Shown here: one piece after another, positions 9,564 to 18,730 of the stretch | Layout of the letters: each line of letters opens with the position of its first letter | Position numbering within the stretch: position 1 is the stretch's first letter | NCBI GenBank assembly: GCA_028284415.1 | Contig: JANQRU010000004.1 | Span: 1,674,001 to 1,738,000 of the forward strand | Origin: Pyrinomonadaceae bacterium | GTDB lineage: Bacteria; Acidobacteriota; Blastocatellia; Pyrinomonadales; Pyrinomonadaceae | DNA: 64,000 bases | Direction of reading: 5' to 3' | Program-made: the position numbers and the translations under genes | Notes under the pieces: generated by a model | Seen by the model: only the letters and a program-made list of their open reading frames with translations | Told to the model about the DNA's origin: nothing | Databases searched by the model: none

Positions 9564-10061
9564 CTATGTTAATGCTTCACCTTTTTTAACATCAAAGGTT
9601 TCTGCTCCAACAGCTTCCAAACCACCATCTTTCTTCTGCTGGAAGTATTCGTGTGTAACTTTAGCAAAGTTCAATGTCATGCTTTCGCTTGGCAGAGCAT
9701 CGCCTCCCCCCATACCTGATTGTTGATAGTTGGTAATTATCAAATCTTCCAAAGTATATTTTTGGAATAATTGGTGTGTATTTTCACCAGTTGACTTGAG
9801 CATACTGATCTCAGCTTTTGTAAAGTGAGTTCCTTTTAATGAATGCATCATCAATTTGGAACTTGCTTTACCATTGTTCAAAGTACAGCTCATATCTTGG
9901 ACGATTGGAACTGATGCGGAACTACCACCACCACTGTGTGTAGAACCTCCATTACCCACTCCCCAACTATGACTTGTTAATTCGATTTGCTCTTCATAGC
10001 CCTTTCTTTCTGCTTCGCCTTTCACATCCGGACCGTAGAGTTTTAAGTAAATACCTATCAT
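9564..10061 (-). CDS. hcp: T6SS tube protein Hcp / TssD
   Basis: This 165-aa Hcp-family protein is the hexameric ring that stacks to form the inner tube expelled by sheath contraction. Recognisable parts are the N-terminal 'IYLKLYGPDVKGEAE' strand, 'IELTSHSWGVGNG', a Gly/Ser-rich loop ('STHSGGGSSAS'), 'VQDMSCTLNNGKASSKLM', 'LEDLIITNYQQSG' and the 'SESMTLNFAKVTHEYF' end. A consensus AAGGAG Shine-Dalgarno lies 7 nt before the ATG at 10061. Hairpins on both sides (10187-10227 and 9463-9548) make hcp look like an individually controlled transcript within the operon. Confidence 0.96.
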   Translation of the reverse strand: MIGIYLKLYGPDVKGEAERKGYEEQIELTSHSWGVGNGGSTHSGGGSSASVPIVQDMSCTLNNGKASSKLMMHSLKGTHFTKAEISMLKSTGENTHQLFQKYTLEDLIITNYQQSGMGGGDALPSESMTLNFAKVTHEYFQQKKDGGLEAVGAETFDVKKGEALT

Positions 10062-10186
10062 TATTTTGCTCCTTATTTATTCTTAATTTTACAATTTTTA
10101 TGTTTCGTCATTTTTACAAAACTTTTTAATTATCTAAGCTTTCGTCTCTATGATTCCTACTTGCTTACAATTAAAGACGCACATGG

Positions 10187-10227
10187 AAATAATTTTTGCG
10201 TAAAATAATTTTACGCAAAAATTATTT
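10187..10227 (-). other. 20-bp near-continuous palindrome between tssC and hcp
   Basis: Bases 10187-10206 and 10208-10227 are perfectly complementary around one central A (core TTTTTGCGTAAAAT). It begins 5 nt after the tssC stop in the direction of transcription. It could be a terminator, an RNase processing site, or the 3' protecting hairpin of the tssBC message. The plus-strand side has a nine-T run, while the minus side has a weaker T-rich tail. Confidence 0.75.
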
Positions 10228-10231
10228 TTTT

Positions 10232-11716
10232 TTACTGAGCTGGAGGAGGTAATTCCGCAACCAATCTCAGTGATACGGAAAGCTCATCCAATTGGAAATG
10301 TGGACGTAAGAATGAAACAGCTTTGTAAACACCGGGTTTGCCGGGAACTTCTGCAACATCAATACGTGCTTCACGTAATGGATACTTAGCTTTTTGTGAT
10401 GCAGGGGCATCATCGGAATTCAATACATATTTACTGATCCAGCGATTCAAGAAGCGTTTACAATCTTCTTGTGACATAAATGAGCCGACTTTATCCCGCA
10501 TCATTGCTTTTAGATAATGTGCAAAACGGGAAACAGCAAAGATATATTGAAGTTGTGATGATAGTCGTGCATTCGCATTAGCTTCATCTGTATCATATTT
10601 CTTAGGTTTGTTAGCCGATTGCGTTGCAAAGAAAGCTGCATAGTCAGTTCCTTTACAGTGAACAAGCGGAATAAATCCATTATCAGCAAATTCTTTTTCA
10701 CGACGATCAGTAATTGCTACTTCGGTTGGACATTTCATAGCGACTTCACCTTCATCTGTTTCAAAAGTGTGAGTCGGTAGCCCATCAACCAAACCACCAC
10801 CTTCAACACCGCGGATTGCTACACACCAATTATGCATTGCAAAAGCTTCTGTTAAGCGTGTTCCGAGTGAATATGCAGCATTTGTCCATAAGTATTTGCT
10901 GTGGTCTGTTCCATCAACATTTTCCTCAAAGACAAACGTTTCTGTCGGTTTAGTTGCTGCTCCATATGGTTCGCGTCCTAATGTATGCGGAAGTGTTAAT
11001 CCAACATAACGGGAATCCTCAGATTCACGGAAGCTACGCCATTTCATATATTCAGTTCGATCAAATATCTTGGAAATATCACGAACCTCAGTCATTTCTG
11101 CAAATTCGTTCCAACCAAATAGATCAGCTGATGCTGCACTTAAAAATGGAGCATGAGCTGCCGCGGCAACCTGCGAAATATTGGTTAGGAGAGCCATATC
11201 TTGCGGGTGGTTTCCAAATTCAAAATCACCGATTAATGCACCGTATGGAGCTCCACCAAATGTTCCATATTCCTCTTCATATATTTTCTTAAATAGTGAT
11301 GATTGGTCAAATTCCAAGGCACGTTCAAAGTCTTTAAGAAGATCTTTTTTCGTGCAATTCATTACACGAATTTTCATTTGAGGACCAGTTAAGCTATTTC
11401 TCACGAGATGATGTAATCCTCTCCAAGAGCCTTCTAGTTTTTGAAAGTCCTTATGGTGCATAATCTCATTCATTTGTGCAGAGACCAGACGATCAATTTC
11501 AGCAATACGAGCATTGATTGTCGCGTCCATATTTTTGGACATTGTGATTTCACCGCTCATTACCTGACCGACGAATTCACCAATCATATCTTTGGCTCGT
11601 TCAACCTGAAACTCATCTCTTGCCATCCTGCCTTCAGTTAATATCTGATCAAGCAGACCAGCTTCTTGTTCTTGTTCTTCAACTTGAACTTCTTCTTGTT
11701 TTTTCTCTTTAGCCAT
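10232..11716 (-). CDS. tssC: T6SS sheath large subunit TssC / VipB
   Basis: This 494-aa protein is of the TssC (ImpC/VipB) family, the large contractile sheath subunit. The hallmark segments are present: 'INARIAEIDRLVSAQMNEIMHHKDFQKLEGSWRGL', 'LIGDFEFGNHPQDM', 'FLSAASADLFG', 'LGREPYG', and the C-terminal 'PGKPGVYKAVSFLRPHFQLDELSVSLRLVAELP'. Its length is normal for the family. An AGGAGG Shine-Dalgarno lies 10 nt before the ATG at 11716. It follows tssB after 20 nt, so the two sheath subunits are co-transcribed. Confidence 0.97.
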   Translation of the reverse strand: MAKEKKQEEVQVEEQEQEAGLLDQILTEGRMARDEFQVERAKDMIGEFVGQVMSGEITMSKNMDATINARIAEIDRLVSAQMNEIMHHKDFQKLEGSWRGLHHLVRNSLTGPQMKIRVMNCTKKDLLKDFERALEFDQSSLFKKIYEEEYGTFGGAPYGALIGDFEFGNHPQDMALLTNISQVAAAAHAPFLSAASADLFGWNEFAEMTEVRDISKIFDRTEYMKWRSFRESEDSRYVGLTLPHTLGREPYGAATKPTETFVFEENVDGTDHSKYLWTNAAYSLGTRLTEAFAMHNWCVAIRGVEGGGLVDGLPTHTFETDEGEVAMKCPTEVAITDRREKEFADNGFIPLVHCKGTDYAAFFATQSANKPKKYDTDEANANARLSSQLQYIFAVSRFAHYLKAMMRDKVGSFMSQEDCKRFLNRWISKYVLNSDDAPASQKAKYPLREARIDVAEVPGKPGVYKAVSFLRPHFQLDELSVSLRLVAELPPPAQ

Positions 11717-11736
11717 TTAAATTAATCCTCCTATAT

Positions 11737-12261
11737 TTACTCGTCGTCAGCTTTATCTTCTTCTATGCTTAATGCATCGCTCAATTCTTTTTGCTTATCG
11801 GCATCTGCGATAATGTCTTCAAGCATTGTTTCCAACTTTTCATTTCCATCCATTTTGGAACGTAAGTCGGAAAGTTTTTGACGTGCTTCGACGAGTTTGC
11901 GAAGCGGTTCAACTTGCTGAACGATTTGATCCGGTTCAAAATCTTCAATGTCATCGAAATTTAATTCAATGCCCATTTTGCTTCCGTCATCCTGAAGTTT
12001 GTTTTCGACAGTGTAGGCAAGACGAGGTTTCATGCCTTGCATTACCTGATTGAAATTATCAGCATCTATCTCAACAAATTTGCGGTTTTTTAGTGCCGGG
12101 AGAGGCTCTTCGGGCTTTCCGACAAAATCACCCATTACCCCTATTACAAAGGGTAACTCTTTTAATTCTATTGCACCGCCTATTTCTACATCGTATGTAA
12201 TTTGAACCCTCGGGGGACGTACGCGGTCTAACTTGTGTTGTAAACTCTCTCTTGTAGGCAT
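11737..12261 (-). CDS. tssB: T6SS sheath small subunit TssB / VipA
   Basis: This 174-aa TssB-family protein interlocks with TssC to form the sheath and, in related systems, exposes a helix recognised by ClpV. Features are the N-terminal 'QHKLDRVRPPRVQITYDVEIGGA', 'LPFVIGVMGDFVG', 'KNRKFVEIDADNFNQVM' and the acidic C-terminus. A GGAG Shine-Dalgarno lies 7 nt before the ATG at 12261. The presence of tagJ upstream fits the systems where TagJ binds TssB. Confidence 0.96.
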   Translation of the reverse strand: MPTRESLQHKLDRVRPPRVQITYDVEIGGAIELKELPFVIGVMGDFVGKPEEPLPALKNRKFVEIDADNFNQVMQGMKPRLAYTVENKLQDDGSKMGIELNFDDIEDFEPDQIVQQVEPLRKLVEARQKLSDLRSKMDGNEKLETMLEDIIADADKQKELSDALSIEEDKADDE

Positions 12262-12396
12262 TCTTTGTCTCCTTATTTTTTATTTAATATTTTGCTTTGA
12301 TTTCGGTTTTAGCTTTAGTTTTACATTACTTAATAGTTTTCATATTTCTGATCTATTACAGGAGTAGTTAAACACCAAAAATCAAAAAAACTTTTC

Positions 12397-13734
12397 TTAC
12401 CAGGAATCTTCGCTCGCTTGTTCAATTACAGGCTCTTCACTTGATCCGTCAGATTCAGCTGTGTTAAAGCCTAAGGTTTCTCGTAATTGATACAAAACAT
12501 TTTCATCTTTAATGACATCTTGTAACCAACTATCAAGAGGCATGTTGCCCCATTTAACTGCACGATTTACCAAATATGAAACAGGACTATGAGGTTCCGT
12601 TTTACGGAAATAATCAGCTAAATCTCCCAATCTTCTTAGAGCATCTCTTCGATTATTAATTGCCCCCCTAGTCGTAGTCACGCCGCCTCCTGTTCCATTT
12701 GAACTACCACCTTCACCATCTTCGGTTACTTCTAAATCTTCGATTGGATCAGGCTCTTCTTCCCGTTTCTTTTCTAAAATTTTGTCTGTTTGATCTTGGA
12801 TAGTTTCCAGAACTTTTCCAACTTGACGAAGTCCCGGAGCTTGCTTGATATCAAACTTTTCTTCGACAACTTTATTTAAGTTCCGATATTCTTCCCAGCA
12901 TTCTTGAATAACATTATTCAATTCTTCATAAAAGGCTCTCTTTGATTTTGCAATTGATTTTTCCCAATACTCATCAGTTACTTTACCGTCTCGTTCGGCT
13001 TTTGCTACTTTCGTTCGTATCTCTTCTTGTTCAGTCGAGTCTAAGGAATCAATGTCATCGGGGATTTTGTATTTTTTCGAATCCTCATAATCAAAGAAAG
13101 AATAACCATCAACGTCAGTTAATTTGCCTGATGCTTTAATAGAAAAGGCAGACTCTTTATCCATCCAGGCAAGTGCATTCGCACGTCCTTCCATGTCTCC
13201 TTCATCAATTTCAGGATGGATAGTATCCCAGAAGAAGTTTTGCATCTCTGACATTAATTTGAGGCTATCACGCAAACCTTCAAAACCATGTTCTCTAACA
13301 AGTGATTCCGAAAGCCATGCACATATTTGCATATCCTTCGTTTCTGTTTCTAAAACAGGTACGGCTAGGTCAATAACTTTTCTGTAATCAGCTAATTTTC
13401 TTTCTACTTGCCAATCACCCTGTGCTAGATCATCATCCTCCCGGCGTGCTTCGTTGATTTCATCGTAAACTCCAGAATAACGAGCATATTCACCTGATGG
13501 ACTTTCAGCTGATATAGGAGTTAAAAGCTTAGCAAGATCAATCACCCGCGGTCGGCTAAGCTCTTCTTCCTGCTCTACATAGACAGGAGTTTCCGCAGCT
13601 GGTTCTTCCTCTACGGTTTCTTCAGGTGTTTCTTCTATAACGTCTTCAGTTGCAGCCTCTTCTGTAGCTTCTTCCACAGTTTCTTGAGGCGTCTCTTCTT
13701 CAGTTATTACTTCTGTTTCGACTTCTTCGCTCAT
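12397..13734 (-). CDS. tssA: T6SS assembly protein TssA with long acidic N-terminus
   Basis: In this 445-aa protein, residues about 60-190 carry an ImpA_N domain ('PISAESPSGEYARYSGVYDEINEARREDD', 'DYRKVIDLAVPVLETETKDMQICAWLSESLVREHGFEGLRDSL'), the mark of TssA, which organises baseplate assembly and sheath polymerisation. The C-terminal 'RRDALRRLGDLADYFRKTEPHSPVSYLVNRAVKW' segment also fits TssA. It is unusual in that the first about 60 residues consist almost entirely of repeated Glu/Thr/Pro (EETPEETVEE-like) units before the domain begins. It is followed by a 135-nt gap to tssB and preceded by a 392-nt gap to tagJ, so a promoter may lie upstream. Confidence 0.9.
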   Translation of the reverse strand: MSEEVETEVITEEETPQETVEEATEEAATEDVIEETPEETVEEEPAAETPVYVEQEEELSRPRVIDLAKLLTPISAESPSGEYARYSGVYDEINEARREDDDLAQGDWQVERKLADYRKVIDLAVPVLETETKDMQICAWLSESLVREHGFEGLRDSLKLMSEMQNFFWDTIHPEIDEGDMEGRANALAWMDKESAFSIKASGKLTDVDGYSFFDYEDSKKYKIPDDIDSLDSTEQEEIRTKVAKAERDGKVTDEYWEKSIAKSKRAFYEELNNVIQECWEEYRNLNKVVEEKFDIKQAPGLRQVGKVLETIQDQTDKILEKKREEEPDPIEDLEVTEDGEGGSSNGTGGGVTTTRGAINNRRDALRRLGDLADYFRKTEPHSPVSYLVNRAVKWGNMPLDSWLQDVIKDENVLYQLRETLGFNTAESDGSSEEPVIEQASEDSW

Positions 13735-14126
13735 TGAGAATGTTTCTCCGTCAATACTTATTTAATAATGACAAACCTGTTGTTTTTCCAAGACCATGAA
13801 TGAAATGAATTTCTTAATTAATCACCATTCACACTTATTTTCATAACGTATCTTGGTAAAACGTAAACATAATTAACTATTCATTAATCGGGAATTTTTT
13901 TGTTTTCCCGAAACTTCGCACGAATTTGATTTTCTGATAGTTTGGTTAATATTTTATCAGTTAAGTCAATCCGTAATGCGTAAATACCAGTTTTAAGTAT
14001 ATTTGTATGATAATTTTCGCTATCAAGGCTATATGTTTAGACTTTTAGATTTTTACAAAGAAGTCTAAATCATCCTTACAAATATAGTGACAAAAACTTT
14101 AAAAACGTTTCTATATGCCAGAAGAA
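13735..14126. other. 392-nt non-coding gap inside the T6SS operon
   Basis: I see no supportable ORF. The gap is strongly AT-rich and holds two hairpins: CGGGAA/TTCCCG at about 13891-13915, and TTTAGACTT (14036-14044) with AAGTCTAAA (14061-14069). It is the largest gap between the genes from FHA to clpV, so a second promoter for tssABC-hcp transcription is plausible. I cannot assign a specific -35/-10 with confidence. Confidence 0.5.
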
Positions 14127-14936
14127 TTATTCATCATCACTGCTTTTATGTATGAATTCTATCTCTTCCAGATCTAAAATTGATTTATATGCACCATCAT
14201 GCCAAAACGTACGTAATCCCTCTCCTAAGTACACATCTTCGCCAAGATCTTTCCAGTCAGTCATTCTTCCAAGCCGAACCTTGTCATTTTCACTCTTGTA
14301 TGAATTTACATAGAGCGTAGGTAAGAACATCTCACCTTTTGTCCCGTTGACCATTTCAACTTCAGCCTGAATCCAGTACAGATCGCGTAATGTCTTTGGT
14401 TTAGGAAAGGTTATTTTTTCAACTTGTTCGAAGGGGATCCAAGTATAAGAATCCTTTACGATCGTTTCAAAAACGCACATCGTTAAATCGTTGTAATCCC
14501 GAAAATCACCAAACTCTTCACCATTGATCTTACAAGCAAACGCAGGTCTTTCTTCATCAATTTTATCTAATACTTCGCGTGCTTCGGAGGCATTTCCTTC
14601 AATTATACGACTATTAGCTTTAAGTAAATCTTCAACATACTTAGGTGGTGACATTAGGCACTCGGGTATTACATTATCAGCAAAATGACGTTGGCGATCT
14701 CTTTCAGCTTTGAAATTCTGCTTGTAAATTTGAGCTCCAACCATTGCATCTACGTCTTGTTGTCCGATTACATCGAGCTGTTTTTCTGCCCTTTCCCAAT
14801 CACCTGAAAAGCAAGATAATTCAAATAAAAATGTTCTGGCTATAACATCAGTCGGTTTTGATTTAACAATGTTAAGAGTTGCTTGAATCGCTCCATCCAG
14901 ATTGCCTTCGTCAAATTGTGCTTTTGCTTCGTTCAT
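14127..14936 (-). CDS. tagJ: T6SS accessory protein TagJ / ImpE
   Basis: This 269-aa ImpE-family protein has N-terminal TPR-like helices ('KAQFDEGNLDGAIQATLNIVKSKPTDVIARTFLFELSCFSGDWERAEKQLDVI'), and a C-terminal part with 'WIPFEQVEKITFPKPKTLRDLYWIQAEVEM' and 'LGRMTDWKDLGEDVYLGEGLRTFWHDG'. The C-terminal sequence is characteristic of ImpE. In the systems studied, TagJ binds the TssB N-terminus and assists ClpV recruitment. It lies 40 nt downstream of tssM. There is no Shine-Dalgarno. Confidence 0.93.
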   Translation of the reverse strand: MNEAKAQFDEGNLDGAIQATLNIVKSKPTDVIARTFLFELSCFSGDWERAEKQLDVIGQQDVDAMVGAQIYKQNFKAERDRQRHFADNVIPECLMSPPKYVEDLLKANSRIIEGNASEAREVLDKIDEERPAFACKINGEEFGDFRDYNDLTMCVFETIVKDSYTWIPFEQVEKITFPKPKTLRDLYWIQAEVEMVNGTKGEMFLPTLYVNSYKSENDKVRLGRMTDWKDLGEDVYLGEGLRTFWHDGAYKSILDLEEIEFIHKSSDDE

Positions 14937-14975
14937 AATTATTAATACGTTTTTTAGCCTTAAAACAGGTCAAAA

Positions 14976-17900
14976 TTATTTTTGTAAAATTTCGTTAGGT
15001 GCTTTTAATCTTGTAAATATTGTTTTGTTAAATAAATCTCCACCTTTAGGTTTAACTACTGATTTGATCGTTATTCCACCAACTGAATGCGTCAAAATAT
15101 AATCACCGCCGGGTTGTTTACTGGGCGAACCGGCATCGAAAAATCTAAAGAGTCCCCAGCTGCCTTGGAATTTTAATTGTGCATTAGATGTATCCTGTAA
15201 AAAATTACTCGTTGGATTAGTGACGGATGAATCCGGATTATTTGCGGGAGTGGTCGGTGGCAAAGGATTACCCGATGTCGTGCTACTTCCGGTTGCTGAT
15301 GTCACAATAGAAACTCCGTTTTCTGAACCCGTCGGGGCAGGGAATGATAAATTACCTGAAGAGGTTCCTTGGGATGTAATTTTCTTACCATCAATCGTTA
15401 CTTCAACAATTGCGTTTTTTACAGGCAAAAGTTTGTATTCATATTCAAAGTTTGGAGCCGCTTTGTCATTGAATAATACCCTTCTTAATTCAAAAGCATT
15501 GTTCAAATAAGTGACAAATTCAGAGTTAAATTTAATGTTACTGCTTTCTTTAACTACTAATTTACCGTCCTTTTTCTCAAAATACTTTTCTAGATTCTTA
15601 TTGTAGAATTGAGATAGCTCTCCGCTCGTTGGATTTAAGAAATCTGTAACCTTATTCAGATCTGATTCGCCATCATTATTAAATGGATAACCATTTTCTA
15701 TTTCTTTGGCTTTTGTCAGAATTTGATTTGCCCAGCCCTTTCTAATTTGTTGCTCTACTCCTGCTCCGAAAAATACTCGAACTTGTGCAACAGGTTCTTT
15801 CAAAAGCACTGTGATTTCTTGTCCGGCAGAAGTCGTTTGAAAAGCTTCTGTAGAGGTATTGATATGTTGGTCAACATTATTAAGTCCTCTTACAAACGTA
15901 CCTTTTTCCTCAGCTAATTCTTTTGTGATTTTTTGTATTTTGTCTTCGGAAGCTTCGTTTAAGAATCCGGCTAAAGGTTTTAGTTTTGAGCCATAAGTTG
16001 AAATTGGAGCACTCTTGGTTTCTTCTTCGTTTCCTGAGCCTACATATTTGAACAGTGGTCGAAATGCTGTCTCGACAGGCGTATTACCACCAGTTTTGGT
16101 TTTTTCCTTTTTCGACCAAAAGCTTTTTATCCATTCCATCCAGCCTTGAGATTCTGCTTCGGCTGATAGATTGGTGTTTCTTGCTACTTCTTCTAGAAGT
16201 GCTTTCATTGGAGAATCTTCATTTGAAAAGGCATTCAATGCTTTTGACATTGTTTCCTTGTCTTCATATTTAATAATTTTGGTGGTTCTGATTAATTCTC
16301 TCCATTGATCTGCATAATCTTTGAAGTATTCATTCCGCAGGTTAGTAAGTTCTTTTTTCAAGGATTCACCCCCGCCTGCTTTGTCACCCATTACCCAGTC
16401 ATCTTTACTGAGTTCTTCATTCGCATTAGCAATCGCATCTTTCATGTGATTACGATAGCCTTCCAATGTATATGCCCCCGGAATTGTGTGTGTGCCTTCC
16501 AAAACTCCCTTGCTTCTTCCGCTTAAAATTGTTTCGACCTTTACAGCGTCGGTCTTCTTGGAAACTGCTGAGGTAACTCTATTTAAATACCTTAAATAAT
16601 TCGGGTAGGCTTTTAATTTATTTCTAACATTTTTAACAAGTGGAGTGTTAAATTCAATTCTAGGGAATCCACTTTTGTCTTGTGGATATGTATTTTCTCG
16701 GTCAACTTGCTTAAAGTAAAAATCAAGTTGAGCTTTTGCCGTGTCTTTGTACTCAGTCGGCAATTTTGACTCAGCAAACCAGTAATCTTTAAGTGTTTCT
16801 GAAAAGGTCGTTGGTTCAGCTTGTTCCTTATAAAAGACTTTGCCGGAATCGGTATCATAACTTCCTCCCGACCACATCAGATAGGTTTTTAAAAGGTTGT
16901 ATTTTTCTTCTAATAAATCAATTTGTTTTTGATCCAAATTATCCGTATTGGTTATGGTCGGAGAACTGGCAAATTGTTGCAATTCCTTCAAAACCCTACG
17001 TTCTGTTGGTTGTCTGAATCTCTGCTCAACAGCGTTGTAATAAATTCGTAATAGAGATTCTCTATAGACTTTATTACCGGAATACAAGCCAAGTCGCATG
17101 TACCAAGGAGCACCGTTTCGTTCATAGTCATCCAATTTGACTAAAACCTTTCGCAAATTTTCCATTGCGTCAATCTCGCGTCTGGTTTCATCTGCATTCT
17201 TAGTTAGAGGATCTTTTCCAGCACTAGCTTTATTTATTGCTAGCAAGGCTTCACCTTTACCTGCAGCATCATCTACCAGAGATTTATTGTTAAAAAGCGA
17301 AACACCGACTAGGGCTAAAAGCACTATTGTCACAAAAGTACCCAAAATGGTTAGTAACCAGCCAAGAATAGGAGGCTTCTGTCTCTGTTCTTGAAAGGTT
17401 TTAACTAAATCTTTATCCCGCAAAACAACATCACGGAAAAATTTCTTTGTGAAATAAGATTTCCCGACTGTTTTAGGTAGATTTTTACCTGGTTTTCTAC
17501 CTCTTTTACCTCTATTTAGTGGAACGGCTGTAAAGTAGAATCCGCGTAAAAATGGACTTTCGCTAAAAGGGTTTGGTCGGAAAAGGGTGTTTACAAATGT
17601 ACCTAATTTACGACGTGCTGAAGCAAAATGTAGAGGGAAATTGAAGATACGAAGCTGTCGGGTCGGCGAAAAAGGTGCGGAAAGTCTGATGAGGCGACGT
17701 TTCATAATCGAATCTTGCAGAATTTCATATTCGCTATCAAAAAGAGCCTGAGCATTGTCAGTTTTTTCAAGGGGAATGGTTGTTCCCCAGACCAAATTTT
17801 CGCCTTCTTTTTTAGAGGTAGAAAATGAATCCCGAAATCCCTCAATCGCATCTGCGTGAGTAAAAACCAGGTAGATAGGAAATTTAGTTTTCAGCCTTTT

Positions 17901-18659
17901 GGTCGTATCATCAAGACGCGAGCGTATAGTTTTCGCCATTTGCTCAATTTGGCGATCATCTGAGCGTAAAATCTTTTCAGTATTTACTGCTAATATCAGT
18001 CCATCAAGTGGGCGGTCAGAACGCTGTTTCTTTATTGTTTCTAAAATTGAAGACCAATCTTCTTCATTGGCGTTGTCTGTTTGAAAACGCCCTGCGGTGT
18101 CAATAAATACAGCATCACTCGTCACTCGCCAATCGACTTGTCTGGTCGGACGCACAAAGTTTTGTTCTGATTGGCGTTGGCTTGGGAGTGTTTGAAAATT
18201 TAAGCCTGATCCTAAAACAAGAGAAGATTTACCACTACCGGGACCACCTGCAACTAAATACCAAGGCAATGAATAAGCCGCACCTTTTCCATTTGTTCCC
18301 AGATTTGACCCTTTTAGAAATTGAATTACTTCCTCAGCACCTTTAGATACGTCTTCATCACTTTCAATCTGTGCAGTTGAGGTTCTATTTTTAGTGGATG
18401 ATTTAGCTTCCTCTTTCGAGACTTCAGCCTCTTCTTCTTTTGCTTCAGCCTTTTTCTTACGCCTTGTAGCAAAGTAATTTCCAACTAAAGCAAATGGAAG
18501 GGTTAGCAGTACCATTGCAATGATTACTACCCGATATGCCATGCCATAGCCAAGAGTATCTCCTAAAAGCCAAACTGCAACGGAAACTACTCCGTAAAAT
18601 GACATTATTGACGTTAAGCCAAATGCAAATTTTAATTGGTTGACGTGCCAGGATGCCAT
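14976..18659 (-). CDS. tssM: T6SS inner-membrane protein TssM / IcmF
   Basis: This 1227-aa IcmF-family protein forms the trans-envelope complex with TssL. It has two N-terminal membrane helices (about 12-33 and 43-62), a basic/acidic cytoplasmic linker (about 65-110), and a GTPase-like domain with Walker A 'GGPGSGKSS' (138-146) and 'DAVFIDTAGR' (182-191). A further membrane helix at about 430-455 ('ILGTFVTIVLLALVGVSLF') leads to a long periplasmic region ending in an IcmF C-terminal domain ('LKFQGSWGLFRFFDAGSPSKQPGGDYILT'). The periplasmic part has a Ser/Thr/Pro/Asn-rich linker near 1125-1160. The intact Walker A contrasts with many TssM proteins where it is degenerate. Confidence 0.96.
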   Translation of the reverse strand: MASWHVNQLKFAFGLTSIMSFYGVVSVAVWLLGDTLGYGMAYRVVIIAMVLLTLPFALVGNYFATRRKKKAEAKEEEAEVSKEEAKSSTKNRTSTAQIESDEDVSKGAEEVIQFLKGSNLGTNGKGAAYSLPWYLVAGGPGSGKSSLVLGSGLNFQTLPSQRQSEQNFVRPTRQVDWRVTSDAVFIDTAGRFQTDNANEEDWSSILETIKKQRSDRPLDGLILAVNTEKILRSDDRQIEQMAKTIRSRLDDTTKRLKTKFPIYLVFTHADAIEGFRDSFSTSKKEGENLVWGTTIPLEKTDNAQALFDSEYEILQDSIMKRRLIRLSAPFSPTRQLRIFNFPLHFASARRKLGTFVNTLFRPNPFSESPFLRGFYFTAVPLNRGKRGRKPGKNLPKTVGKSYFTKKFFRDVVLRDKDLVKTFQEQRQKPPILGWLLTILGTFVTIVLLALVGVSLFNNKSLVDDAAGKGEALLAINKASAGKDPLTKNADETRREIDAMENLRKVLVKLDDYERNGAPWYMRLGLYSGNKVYRESLLRIYYNAVEQRFRQPTERRVLKELQQFASSPTITNTDNLDQKQIDLLEEKYNLLKTYLMWSGGSYDTDSGKVFYKEQAEPTTFSETLKDYWFAESKLPTEYKDTAKAQLDFYFKQVDRENTYPQDKSGFPRIEFNTPLVKNVRNKLKAYPNYLRYLNRVTSAVSKKTDAVKVETILSGRSKGVLEGTHTIPGAYTLEGYRNHMKDAIANANEELSKDDWVMGDKAGGGESLKKELTNLRNEYFKDYADQWRELIRTTKIIKYEDKETMSKALNAFSNEDSPMKALLEEVARNTNLSAEAESQGWMEWIKSFWSKKEKTKTGGNTPVETAFRPLFKYVGSGNEEETKSAPISTYGSKLKPLAGFLNEASEDKIQKITKELAEEKGTFVRGLNNVDQHINTSTEAFQTTSAGQEITVLLKEPVAQVRVFFGAGVEQQIRKGWANQILTKAKEIENGYPFNNDGESDLNKVTDFLNPTSGELSQFYNKNLEKYFEKKDGKLVVKESSNIKFNSEFVTYLNNAFELRRVLFNDKAAPNFEYEYKLLPVKNAIVEVTIDGKKITSQGTSSGNLSFPAPTGSENGVSIVTSATGSSTTSGNPLPPTTPANNPDSSVTNPTSNFLQDTSNAQLKFQGSWGLFRFFDAGSPSKQPGGDYILTHSVGGITIKSVVKPKGGDLFNKTIFTRLKAPNEILQK

Positions 18660-18730
18660 ATTAAAGAAAAAACAAAACTTTTTAAGTTAAAACCAAGTAA
18701 AAACACTATCGTTTAAGAAAACTAATGACT

